Source: Streptomyces sp. DH24 (GTDB lineage: Bacteria; Actinomycetota; Actinomycetes; Streptomycetales; Streptomycetaceae). From it: a DNA stretch of 64,000 nt. Under the pieces are notes generated by a model, which searched no databases, was not told the origin of the DNA, and saw nothing but the letters and a program-made list of their open reading frames with translations. The stretch lies in NCBI RefSeq assembly GCF_029813775.1, contig NZ_JARVKW010000023.1:1-64000 (forward strand), given 5' to 3'. Below, piece after piece: positions 7,962-15,563 of the stretch. The position numbers and the translations under genes are program-made. The stretch's first letter is position 1; the number at the start of each line of letters is the position of its first letter.

Positions 7962-9566
7962 TTACGCGGCCGGCTCCACGCCCGCCCGGAGCAGACCGTA
8001 GGTGTACGCGTCCTCCAGGGCCTGCCAGCTGGCGGCGATGACGTTCTCCGCGACGCCGACCGTGGACCACTCGCCCGTCCCGTCGGACGTGGAGATCAGC
8101 ACCCGGGTGGTGGACTGGGTGCCGTGCTTGCCCTCCAGGATGCGGACCTTGTAGTCGACCAGCTCCAGCTTGGCGAGCTGCGGGTAGATCTTCTCCAGGG
8201 CGACGCGCAGCGCCCGGTCCAGGGCGTTGACCGGGCCGTTGCCCTCGGCGGTGGCGACGATGCGCTCGCTCTTGGCCCACAGCTTGACGGTGGCCTCGTT
8301 GGCGTGGGTGCCGTCGGGGCGGTCCTCCACGATCGCGCGCCAGGACTCGACCTGGAAGTACGTCAGCGGCTTGCCCTCGGCCTCGGCGCGCAGCAGCAGC
8401 TCGAAGCTCGCGTCGGCGGCCTCGTAGGTGTAGCCCTGGAGCTCGCGCTCCTTGACGCGCTCGACCACCCGGCCGACCAGTTCGCGGTCGTCGCCGAGGT
8501 CGATGCCGAGTTCCTTGCCCTTGAGCTCGATGGAGGCGCGGCCCGCCATGTCGGAGACCAGCATCCGCATGGTGTTGCCGACCTGTTCCGGGTCGATGTG
8601 CTGGTACAGGTCCGGGTCGACCTTGATCGCGGAGGCGTGCAGTCCGGCCTTGTGCGCGAAGGCGGAGACGCCGACGTAGGGCTGGTGGGTGGAGGGCGTG
8701 AGGTTGACGACCTCGGCGATGGCGTGCGAGATGCGGGTCATCTCGCGCAGCCGGCCTTCGGGCAGGACCTGCTTGCCGTACTTGAGCTCCAGGGCGGCGA
8801 CGACCGGGAAGAGGTTGGCGTTGCCGACGCGCTCGCCGTAGCCGTTGGCCGTGCACTGGACGTGGGTGGCGCCCGCGTCGACGGCGGCGAGGGTGTTCGC
8901 GACGGCGCAGCCGGTGTCGTCCTGGGCGTGGATGCCGAGCCGGGCGCCGGTGTCGGCGAGCACGGTGGAGACGACGGCCTGGACCTGCGCGGGGAGCATG
9001 CCGCCGTTGGTGTCGCACAGGATGACGACGTCGGCGCCGGCCTCGGAGGCGGCGCGGACCACGGCCTTGGCGTACTCGGGGTTGGCGCGGTAGCCGTCGA
9101 AGAAGTGCTCGCAGTCGACGAACACGCGGCGGCCCTGCTCGCGCAGGTGGGCCACGGTGTCGCGGACCATGGCGAGGTTCTCGTCCAGGGTGGTGCGCAG
9201 GGCGAGCTCGACGTGCCGGTCGTGCGACTTGGCGACCAGGGTGATCACCTCGGCGCCCGACTCCAGGAGCGCCCTGACCTGCGGGTCCTCGCTCGCCTTG
9301 GCACCGGCGCGGCGGGTGGCGCCGAACGCGACGAGCTTGGCGTGCCGGAACTCGATCTCCTGCCGGGCGCGGGCGAAGAACTCGGTGTCACGCGGGTTCG
9401 CGCCGGGCCAGCCGCCCTCGATGAAGCCCACGCCGAATTCGTCCAGGTGCCGGGCGATGGCCAGCTTGTCCGCGACGGTGAGGTTGATGCCCTCGCGCTG
9501 CGCGCCGTCGCGCAGGGTGGTGTCGAAGACGTGGAAGGAATCGTCGAGCTCGCTGGTTGCGGTCAT
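7962..9566 (-). CDS. cimA: (R)-citramalate synthase
   Basis: 534 residues. The family condenses pyruvate and acetyl-CoA to citramalate, the first step of the threonine-independent isoleucine route. The N-terminus HVFDTTLRDGAQREGINL is the DRE-TIM metallolyase signature, with metal-binding His residues in GIHAQDDTGCAVAN. The C-terminal 130 residues are a LeuA-type allosteric domain. The length and the FDTTLRDGAQREG spelling match CimA rather than actinobacterial LeuA; older annotation often calls it 2-isopropylmalate synthase. The ATG at 9566 has GGAG about 10 bases upstream; a longer ORF running to 9782 would include the attenuator and leader and is not credible. Expression is probably controlled by the leader peptide and hairpin upstream. 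Confidence 0.88.
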   Translation of the reverse strand: MTATSELDDSFHVFDTTLRDGAQREGINLTVADKLAIARHLDEFGVGFIEGGWPGANPRDTEFFARARQEIEFRHAKLVAFGATRRAGAKASEDPQVRALLESGAEVITLVAKSHDRHVELALRTTLDENLAMVRDTVAHLREQGRRVFVDCEHFFDGYRANPEYAKAVVRAASEAGADVVILCDTNGGMLPAQVQAVVSTVLADTGARLGIHAQDDTGCAVANTLAAVDAGATHVQCTANGYGERVGNANLFPVVAALELKYGKQVLPEGRLREMTRISHAIAEVVNLTPSTHQPYVGVSAFAHKAGLHASAIKVDPDLYQHIDPEQVGNTMRMLVSDMAGRASIELKGKELGIDLGDDRELVGRVVERVKERELQGYTYEAADASFELLLRAEAEGKPLTYFQVESWRAIVEDRPDGTHANEATVKLWAKSERIVATAEGNGPVNALDRALRVALEKIYPQLAKLELVDYKVRILEGKHGTQSTTRVLISTSDGTGEWSTVGVAENVIAASWQALEDAYTYGLLRAGVEPAA

Positions 9567-9673
9567 GATCTGAAGGCTCCTGATATGGGATCTCGGTCTA
9601 CCGGAATGACCGGTTCCACCGCCCCTATGATCCCTCGCGCTCCGCTCCCGGCTTGGGGTGGGCCAGGAAACAG

Positions 9674-9699
9674 AAAAACCTCTCGCGGGTGCGAGAGGT
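9674..9699 (-). terminator. Intrinsic terminator/attenuator in the cimA leader
   Basis: A perfect 9-bp stem (9691-9699 with 9678-9686, 4-base loop), read on the minus strand, is followed directly by five T residues (9678-9674). It stands about 110 bases before the cimA start and about 55 bases after a short Ile-rich leader ORF. This is the layout of an amino-acid attenuator. It could alternatively be only the end of the upstream tetR operon. Confidence 0.72.
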
Positions 9700-9753
9700 C
9701 TGCGCGCGGGTCGAGGACGACGGTGTCCGCCCGTACCTGGTCGTACGTGGCGG

Positions 9754-9789
9754 TCACTGCGGACCGGCGCGCCTGCTGCCAATAATCAT
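9754..9789 (-). CDS. Putative cimA leader peptide, MIIGSRRAGPQ
   Basis: An 11-residue ORF whose second and third codons are both isoleucine (ATT ATT), the end product of the pathway that cimA opens. It lies 55 bases before the intrinsic terminator and 188 bases before the cimA start. ATT is a rare codon in this GC-rich genome, which would make it sensitive to charged tRNA-Ile. The ribosome site is weak; a possible -10 (CAGACT) lies about 30 bases upstream, so the transcript leader would be short. The call rests on position and codon content, not on a known family. Confidence 0.6.
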   Translation of the reverse strand: MIIGSRRAGPQ

Positions 9790-9869
9790 GGCGAACGAGA
9801 GCACGGGGGCAGTCTGGCACAGAACGGACCGTTGCCCACCACGCGTCTCAGGATGCGGGCGGGGCCCGT

Positions 9870-10469
9870 TCAGCGGTCCGTGCCGAGGTTCTCGGCCAGG
9901 AAGTCCCGGACGTGCCCGAGGATCTGCTCCCGGTCGGTCCCGCGGAGCCCGATGGCCACGTGGATGGAGAAGCCGTCGAGGAGGGCGCGCAGCCGGGCCG
10001 CGAACCGGTCGGGGTCGACGGCCCGGAACTCGCCGTGCGAGATGCCCTCGGCGAGCAGCGCGACGAGATCGCGGTGCCAGGCGCCCTCGATGGCGGCCTG
10101 CCGGTCGCGGGCGTCGTCGTCGGCGTTCTGCGAGCGGTTCCACACCTCCAGCCACAGCGTCCAGTGCGGGTCGCGGTGACCGTCGGGGACGTACAGGTCG
10201 ACGTAGGCGTCGAGGCGCTCGCGAGCGGTGCCCGCTCGGGTCAGCAGCCGGCCGCGCTCCGCGCCGAGGCGGCCCTCGCTCCACTCCAGGGTCTGCAGCA
10301 GCAGCTCGTCCTTGGAGCGGAAGTAGTAGAGGAGGTGGCCGCTGCTCATGCCGACCTCGTGACCGAGCGCGGCCATGGTGAGCTTCTCCAGGCCGCGCTC
10401 GGCGATCATCTCCATGGCGGCGGCGAGAACCCGCTCGCGCGGCGGGGCGTTCTTGCGCGCACCGGCCAT
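9870..10469 (-). CDS. TetR family transcriptional regulator (urease-like cassette)
   Basis: 199 residues. The N-terminal helix-turn-helix includes LTMAALGHEVGMSSGHLLYYF, very typical of the TetR/BetI group. The remainder is the helical ligand-binding domain. The ATG at 10469 follows TAGGAG, and this ribosome site overlaps the stop codon of the agmatine deiminase gene, so the regulator is last in the ureAB-ureC-aguA-tetR operon. It probably represses its own operon and the divergent permease through the inverted repeat at 13908-13924. The inducer is unknown; a nucleobase or polyamine-related compound is plausible from the neighbours. Confidence 0.85.
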   Translation of the reverse strand: MAGARKNAPPRERVLAAAMEMIAERGLEKLTMAALGHEVGMSSGHLLYYFRSKDELLLQTLEWSEGRLGAERGRLLTRAGTARERLDAYVDLYVPDGHRDPHWTLWLEVWNRSQNADDDARDRQAAIEGAWHRDLVALLAEGISHGEFRAVDPDRFAARLRALLDGFSIHVAIGLRGTDREQILGHVRDFLAENLGTDR

Positions 10470-10479
10470 CCGACGGCTC

Positions 10480-11517
10480 CTAGATCTTGGGCTGTTGCTG
10501 GGTGATGCAGTGGATGCCTCCTCCACCGGCGAAGATCGTACGCGCGTCCACGAGGGTCACCGTCCGGCGCGGGTACAGGCGGCGGAAGATCCCGGCCGCG
10601 ATCTCGTCGCGCGGGTCGTCGAAGGCGCACAGGACGACGCCGCCGTTGCAGACGTAGTGGTTGATGTAGGAGTAGTCGGCCCAGTGGCCGTCGGCCTCCA
10701 GGACGGTCGGGGCGGGCACCTCCACGACCTCCAGACGCCGGCCCCGGGCGTCGGTCTGCGCCCTGAGCAGGCCGATGGCCTCCTTCGTCACCTCGTGGTC
10801 GGGGTGCGCCGGGTCGGGCTGGTGGTGGGCGACGACGACGCCGGGACCGGCGAAGGCGGCGACGATGTCGACGTGCCCGAGGGTGCCGAAGCCGTACGGG
10901 GGATAGTCGCCGGTCAGGCCGCGCGGCAGCCAGATCGCCTTGCGGGTGCCGAGCTGGGCGTGGATCTCGGCCTCGATCTGCGCCTTCGTCCAGCCGGGGT
11001 TGCGCTCGGGGCCGAGCTGCACGGTCTCGGTGAGCAGCACGGTGCCCTCGCCGTCGACGTGGATGCCACCGCCCTCGTTGACCAGCCGCGAGGGGTACGT
11101 CCGGGCCCCCGCGAGGTCCGAGACGTACGCGGCGATCTTCGCGTCGTGCTCCCATCGGGCCCAGTCCTGCGCGCCCCAGCCGTTGAACACCCAGTCGACG
11201 GCGGCGAGTTGTCCCTCGCCGTTGGTCAGGAACGTCGGCCCGATGTCGCGCATCCAGGCGTCGTCCAGGTCGCGCTCGACGGTGTCGACGTCCGCGCCGA
11301 GCAGGGCCCGCGCCCCGGCGGACTGGCCGGGCCCGCACACCACGGTGACCGGTTCGAAGCGGCGGACGGCGCGGGCGACCGAGGCCCAGGCCTCGCGGGC
11401 GGCGGCGAGCTCCTCGGGGCCGTCGAAGGTGGGGTTGGCGCCGGGCCAGGCCATCCAGGTGCGTTCGTGCGGCGCCCACTCGGCGGGCATGCGGAAGCCG
11501 TCGGCGGCTGCGGACAT
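10480..11517 (-). CDS. aguA: Agmatine deiminase (PAD family)
   Basis: 345 residues. The family converts agmatine to N-carbamoylputrescine and ammonia. The family block RMPAEWAPHERTWMAWP is at the N-terminus, with the substrate-binding segments DAWMRDIGP and NEGGGIHVDGEG, and the catalytic Cys337 in GGGGIHCITQQ near the C-terminus. It is a standard full-length member. It begins 9 bp after ureC in the same operon, which is unusual: agmatine deiminase is normally paired with N-carbamoylputrescine amidohydrolase. Its substrate could be agmatine or a related guanidino compound. Confidence 0.9.
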   Translation of the reverse strand: MSAAADGFRMPAEWAPHERTWMAWPGANPTFDGPEELAAAREAWASVARAVRRFEPVTVVCGPGQSAGARALLGADVDTVERDLDDAWMRDIGPTFLTNGEGQLAAVDWVFNGWGAQDWARWEHDAKIAAYVSDLAGARTYPSRLVNEGGGIHVDGEGTVLLTETVQLGPERNPGWTKAQIEAEIHAQLGTRKAIWLPRGLTGDYPPYGFGTLGHVDIVAAFAGPGVVVAHHQPDPAHPDHEVTKEAIGLLRAQTDARGRRLEVVEVPAPTVLEADGHWADYSYINHYVCNGGVVLCAFDDPRDEIAAGIFRRLYPRRTVTLVDARTIFAGGGGIHCITQQQPKI

Positions 11518-11526
11518 GGCGGGTCC

Positions 11527-13200
11527 TTAGAGGAAGTAGAGGCGGTTGAGGGTGACGGAGTCGGCCGGTTCGGAGCGGACCGGTTCGCCGTCGAGGGTGA
11601 CCAGGCCGGTGCGCTGGTCGACGTCGACCTGTCCGGTGCGGGAGTTGAGCCGCAGGTCGGCCGGGCCGATGCCGCGTGTGCCGCGCACGGCGACCCGGCG
11701 GCGGCGGGTCGGCATCCGGTCGCCACCCTGGTCGAGGGCGGCCCGCGCGACGAACGCGACGGAGATGTCGGCGGGCGTGGCGCCGTGCGCGCCGAACTGC
11801 GGCCCGAGGACGAGGGGTTCGCAGGTGTCGGTGGCCGCGTTGGGGTCGCCGGTCACGCCGTACGCGGGGAAGCCGGACTTGAGGACGAGCTGCGGCTTGG
11901 CGCCGAAGTACTCCGGGCGCCACAGCACGATGTCGGCGAGCTTGCCGACTTCGATGGAGCCGACCTCGTGCGCGAGGCCGTGCGCGATGGCGGGGTTGAT
12001 GGTCAGCTTGGCCATGTAGCGCAGGACGCGCTCGTTGTCGTGGTCCTCGTCCGGGGCGCCGAACTCGGCCTTCATCTTCCCGGCCATCGCGAACGTGCGG
12101 CGGACGGTCTCGCCCGCGCGGCCCATGCCCTGCGCGTCGGACGAGGTGATGCCGATGGCGCCCAGGTCGTGCAGCACGTCCTCGGCGCCCATGGTCCCCG
12201 CGCGGATGCGGTCGCGGGCCATGGCGGCGTCGCCCGGCAGGTCGGTCTTCAGGTCGTGGACGGACACGATCATGCCGTAGTGCTCGGCGACGGCGTCCCG
12301 GCCGAAGGGCAGGGTGGGGTTGGTGGAGGAGCCGATGACGTTCGGCACGCCGGCCATCTTCAGCACGTTCGGGACGTGTCCGCCGCCGCAGCCCTCGATG
12401 TGGAAGGCGTGGATCGTGCGGCCCTCCAGCACCCGGAGGGTGTCCTCCACCGACAGGCACTCGTTCAACCCGTCGCTGTGCAGGGCCACTTGGACGTCGT
12501 GCTCCTCGGCGACGCGCAGCGCGGTGTCCAGGGCGCGGGTGTGGGCGCCCATGTCCTCGTGCACCTTGAAGCCGCTCGCGCCGCCCTCGGCCAGCGCCTC
12601 GACCAGCGGCGCCGGGTCGGAGGACGAACCCCGGCCCAGGAAGCCGATGTTGACCGGCCAGGCGTCGAAGGCGTTGAACGCGTGCCGCAGCGCCCAGGGC
12701 GAGTTGACGCCCACGCCCCAGACGGGCCCGAACTCCTGGCCGACGATGGTGGTGACGCCGGAGGCCAGCGACGCCTCCATGACGCGCGGCGACAGCAGGT
12801 GGACGTGCGTGTCCACGGCCCCGGCGGTGGCGATGAGACCCTCGCCGGACACGATGGACGTGCCGGTGCCGACCACGACGTCCACGCCGTCGAGGGTGTC
12901 GGGGTTGCCGGCCCGCCCGATCGAGCAGATCCGGCCCTCCCGGATGCCGATGGACACCTTGCGGATGCCCTGGGCCGCGTCGATCACGACGACGTTGCTG
13001 ATGACGACGTCGCAGGTGTCGCGGACGGCGGCGGCCTTCAGGTGCAGTCCGTCACGGGCGGTCTTGCCGAATCCGGCGAGGAACTCGTCGCCGTAGTGCT
13101 GCGCGTCGGACTCGACGCGGATCACCAGACCCGAGTCGCCGAGCCGGACGCGGTCGCCGGCGCGCGGGCCGTGGGTGGCGGCGTACTCGTACGGGTTCAC
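11527..13200 (-). CDS. ureC: Divergent urease alpha subunit (urease-like)
   Basis: 557 residues. The metal site is retained: His132 and His134 (THVH), a lysine at 212 in GFKVHEDMG for carbamylation, His241, His267 and Asp355. Around it, several usually invariant positions are changed. HEDWG is HEDMG. The mobile flap reads VSVHDL instead of VCHHL, so the flap Cys is Val314, the catalytic His315 is kept and the next His is Asp316. HTEGAGGGH is HIEGCGGGH. The GTG start overlaps the ureAB stop (GTGA). No ureD, ureE, ureF or ureG is nearby. It may be a poor urease, or act on another amide or ureido substrate. Confidence 0.88.
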   Translation of the reverse strand: MNPYEYAATHGPRAGDRVRLGDSGLVIRVESDAQHYGDEFLAGFGKTARDGLHLKAAAVRDTCDVVISNVVVIDAAQGIRKVSIGIREGRICSIGRAGNPDTLDGVDVVVGTGTSIVSGEGLIATAGAVDTHVHLLSPRVMEASLASGVTTIVGQEFGPVWGVGVNSPWALRHAFNAFDAWPVNIGFLGRGSSSDPAPLVEALAEGGASGFKVHEDMGAHTRALDTALRVAEEHDVQVALHSDGLNECLSVEDTLRVLEGRTIHAFHIEGCGGGHVPNVLKMAGVPNVIGSSTNPTLPFGRDAVAEHYGMIVSVHDLKTDLPGDAAMARDRIRAGTMGAEDVLHDLGAIGITSSDAQGMGRAGETVRRTFAMAGKMKAEFGAPDEDHDNERVLRYMAKLTINPAIAHGLAHEVGSIEVGKLADIVLWRPEYFGAKPQLVLKSGFPAYGVTGDPNAATDTCEPLVLGPQFGAHGATPADISVAFVARAALDQGGDRMPTRRRRVAVRGTRGIGPADLRLNSRTGQVDVDQRTGLVTLDGEPVRSEPADSVTLNRLYFL

Positions 13201-13877
13201 TGCGCGGCTCCCAGATATCCGCAGGCGGCGGCCCTGTGCAGGGCCTCTTCCTTCGCTCCCGGCGCGTCCAGCGGCCCGTCGACGAGGCCGGCGAAGCCGA
13301 TGGCGACGCGCTCGCCCCCGATCGGCACCAGCCCGACCTCGACGCTCTCGCCCGGCCCGAAGCGGACGGACGATCCGGCGGGTACGGCGAGCCGCATGCC
13401 GTAGGCCTGCTCGCGGTCGAAGTCCAGCCGCGGGTTGGCCTCGAAGAAGTGGAAGTGGGAGGTGACGGAGACCGGCACGGTCGCGGTGTTGGTGACCGTC
13501 AGCCGCACGGCCGGCTCGGGCTCGGCGTGCCGCGGGCCGGGCAGCAGCGCGCCGGGGGCCCCGTCGCCGAGTCCGCCGCCGATGGGGTCGGAGACGACGG
13601 CCAGCCGGGAGCCGTCGTCGAAGACGGCCTCGACGTGCACCTCCGTGACGACGTCCGCGACGCCCGGCAGCACGTCGTCGGGGCCGAGGACGGACCGGGC
13701 CCGCTCGACGGCCTCGGCGAGCCGGGCGCCGTCGCGGGCCGCCTCGCAGACGGTGTCGGCGATCAGCGCGGTCGCCTCGGGCACGTTCAGCCGGAGGCCG
13801 CGGGCCCGGCGGGCCCGGGCCAGTTCGGCCGCCCCGAACAGCAGCAGCCGGTCACGTTCCGTGGGGGTCAGTCTCAC
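13197..13877 (-). CDS. ureAB: Fused urease gamma-beta subunit
   Basis: 226 residues. Residues 1-100 match the gamma subunit (LTPTERDRLLLFGAAELARARRARG, then NVPEATALIAD). Residues about 115-226 match the beta subunit (VTNTATVPVSVTSHFHFFEANPRLDFDR). Gamma and beta are separate genes in most bacteria; a fusion in this order is known from Helicobacter UreA. It is first in the operon and overlaps ureC by four bases, indicating coupled synthesis of a two-component enzyme. The start codon is 8 bases from an AAGGAGG-type site. Confidence 0.9.
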   Translation of the reverse strand: MRLTPTERDRLLLFGAAELARARRARGLRLNVPEATALIADTVCEAARDGARLAEAVERARSVLGPDDVLPGVADVVTEVHVEAVFDDGSRLAVVSDPIGGGLGDGAPGALLPGPRHAEPEPAVRLTVTNTATVPVSVTSHFHFFEANPRLDFDREQAYGMRLAVPAGSSVRFGPGESVEVGLVPIGGERVAIGFAGLVDGPLDAPGAKEEALHRAAACGYLGAAQ

Positions 13878-13903
13878 GACGCGGCCACCTCCTTGCCTTC
13901 CAC

Positions 13904-13995
13904 CAGATTAGAGCACCACTCTAAACCTGGAATTCCCGTGACGGAAATATTGACGGGACAGCTCGGGCGACATCACATCGAACGGCACTCTAAAC
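13904..13995. promoter_or_regulatory. Probable TetR operator between ureAB and the NCS1 permease
   Basis: TTAGAG-CACCA-CTCTAA (13908-13924) is a perfect 6-bp inverted repeat directly upstream of the ureAB ribosome site. The 10-mer CACTCTAAAC occurs at 13917-13926 and again at 13986-13995, before the permease start. The positions suit repression of both divergent transcripts by the cassette's TetR protein. Confidence 0.6.
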
Positions 13996-14022
13996 ACTGG
14001 CGGCCGTCGAAGGAGACCAGCC

Positions 14023-15459
14023 ATGCCGATGGAACAGCGCGGAGTCGACACCATCCCCGAGGAGGAACGCACCAGCGGGCCGCGGGACCTCGTGACGATC
14101 CTGCTCGGCTCCAACCTGTGCCTGGGCGTGATCGTCTTCGGCTGGCTGCCGCCGTCGTTCGGCCTCGACTGGTGGGCCTCGGTCACCTCGGTCGTCGCGG
14201 GCACGGTGGCGGGCACGCTGCTCACCGCCCCGCTGGCGCTGATCTCGCTGCGCACCGCGACGAACCTGTCCACCTCCTCCGGCGCCCAGTTCGGCGTGCG
14301 CGGCCGGCTCGTCGGCTCGGTCGTGGGCCTGCTGCTCGCCCTCGGCTACACCGCCCTGACCGTGTGGATCGGCGGCGACGTGATGCTCGGCGTCCTCGCC
14401 CGGCTGACCGGACTGCCGGTGAACGGCGTGACGTACGGCGTCGTCTACGCGCTGCTCGCGGCGGCGACGGTCGCCGGCGCCGTGTACGGCTACCGGGTGC
14501 TGCTCGCGATGTCCCGCGTGCTGGCGTTCGGCATGACGGCCCTGCTGGTGCTGGGCGTGATCGCCTACGCGCCGCACTTCACGACGCGGGCGCTGCCCGA
14601 GGCGGGCGGGTATCTGCTGGGCGGGTTCTGGCCGACCTGGCTGCTGTCGGCGGTGGCCGCGGGACTGTCCGGACCGATCGCCTTCATCACGCTGCTCGGC
14701 GACTACACCCGCTACATCTCACCGGCGCGGCACTCCTCGCGCCGGGTGCTGCGCGCGACCTGGCTCGGTCTGATGCTGGGCCTGCTGGTGCCCCAACTCT
14801 TCGGCACCTTCACGGCGTTCGCCGCGCGCGCCGCCCTCGACTACGCGGGGCCGCTGGTCGACGCCGCGCCCGGCTGGTACCTGGTGCCGCTGCTGCTCGC
14901 GGCCACGGCGGGCTCGGTGGGCAACGCCGGTCTGATGCTGTACTCGATGGGCCTCGACCTGGACGCGATCGTGCCGCGCGCCTCCCGCGCCACGGCCACG
15001 TACGCGGTCGCCGTGGTCGCCACGGCCTGCGTCTTCGCCGGGCACTACGCGTCCTCGGCGCAGGACGCGATGACGTCGTTCGTGCTGCTGCTGACGGCGA
15101 TCGGCACGCCGTGGGCGGTGATCACGCTGATCGGCTTCGCCCGCTGCGGCGGCGTCTACGACGCGGACGCCCTCCAGGTCTTCAACCGGCGTGCGCAGGG
15201 CGGCGTGTACTGGTTCGACCGCGGCTGGAACGTCCCGGCGACGGCGTCCTGGGCGCTGGGCGCGACCGTCGGCGTCCTCGCGGTGTCCCTGCCCGGGTAC
15301 CAGGGCCCGCTGCTGTCCCTGACGGGCGGGGTGGACGTCAGCTTCCTGCTGTCGGGGGCGGTGGGCGGCCTGGCGTACGTGCTGCTGACGCCGGGGCGGG
15401 AGACGGCCGGGGCGGCGCTGGAACCCGAGGTGAGCGCCACCAGCCCGGCCGGCGATTGA
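14023..15459 (+). CDS. NCS1 family nucleobase (cytosine/purine) permease
   Basis: 478 residues with about 12 membrane segments. The N-terminus has the NCS1 signature (LVTILLGSNLCLGVIVFGWLPP) and the helix-1 to helix-3 region found in CodB-type proton or sodium symporters. Helix 8 carries SVGNAGLMLYSMGLDL. The family imports cytosine, purines, allantoin or hydantoins. The start follows AAGGAG. It is divergent from the urease-like operon and probably controlled by the same operator, so its substrate may feed the ureAB-ureC-aguA enzymes. Which nucleobase or ureide it carries cannot be decided here. Confidence 0.88.
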   Translation: MPMEQRGVDTIPEEERTSGPRDLVTILLGSNLCLGVIVFGWLPPSFGLDWWASVTSVVAGTVAGTLLTAPLALISLRTATNLSTSSGAQFGVRGRLVGSVVGLLLALGYTALTVWIGGDVMLGVLARLTGLPVNGVTYGVVYALLAAATVAGAVYGYRVLLAMSRVLAFGMTALLVLGVIAYAPHFTTRALPEAGGYLLGGFWPTWLLSAVAAGLSGPIAFITLLGDYTRYISPARHSSRRVLRATWLGLMLGLLVPQLFGTFTAFAARAALDYAGPLVDAAPGWYLVPLLLAATAGSVGNAGLMLYSMGLDLDAIVPRASRATATYAVAVVATACVFAGHYASSAQDAMTSFVLLLTAIGTPWAVITLIGFARCGGVYDADALQVFNRRAQGGVYWFDRGWNVPATASWALGATVGVLAVSLPGYQGPLLSLTGGVDVSFLLSGAVGGLAYVLLTPGRETAGAALEPEVSATSPAGD

Positions 15460-15515
15460 GGTCGAGGCCGTTCAGGCCGAAGCGGAGGCCCGGGGCGGCA
15501 GCCCCCGGCGGGGCC

Positions 15516-15534
15516 GGCACCCGCGCGGGGTGCC
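15516..15534 (+). terminator. Short hairpin between convergent permease and ilvE genes
   Basis: GGCACCC (15516-15522) pairs with GGGTGCC (15528-15534) across a 5-base loop in the 104-bp convergent gap. The surrounding sequence is also G/C-rich and can fold more widely. Confidence 0.4.
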
Positions 15535-15563
15535 TGCGAAGCGCCGGGGACGACGAGGCCGCC

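Noticed and set aside
10375..13404. 1009-codon plus-strand frame over aguA and ureC
   Set aside because: Antisense to clearly conserved enzymes; no plausible start region or protein family.
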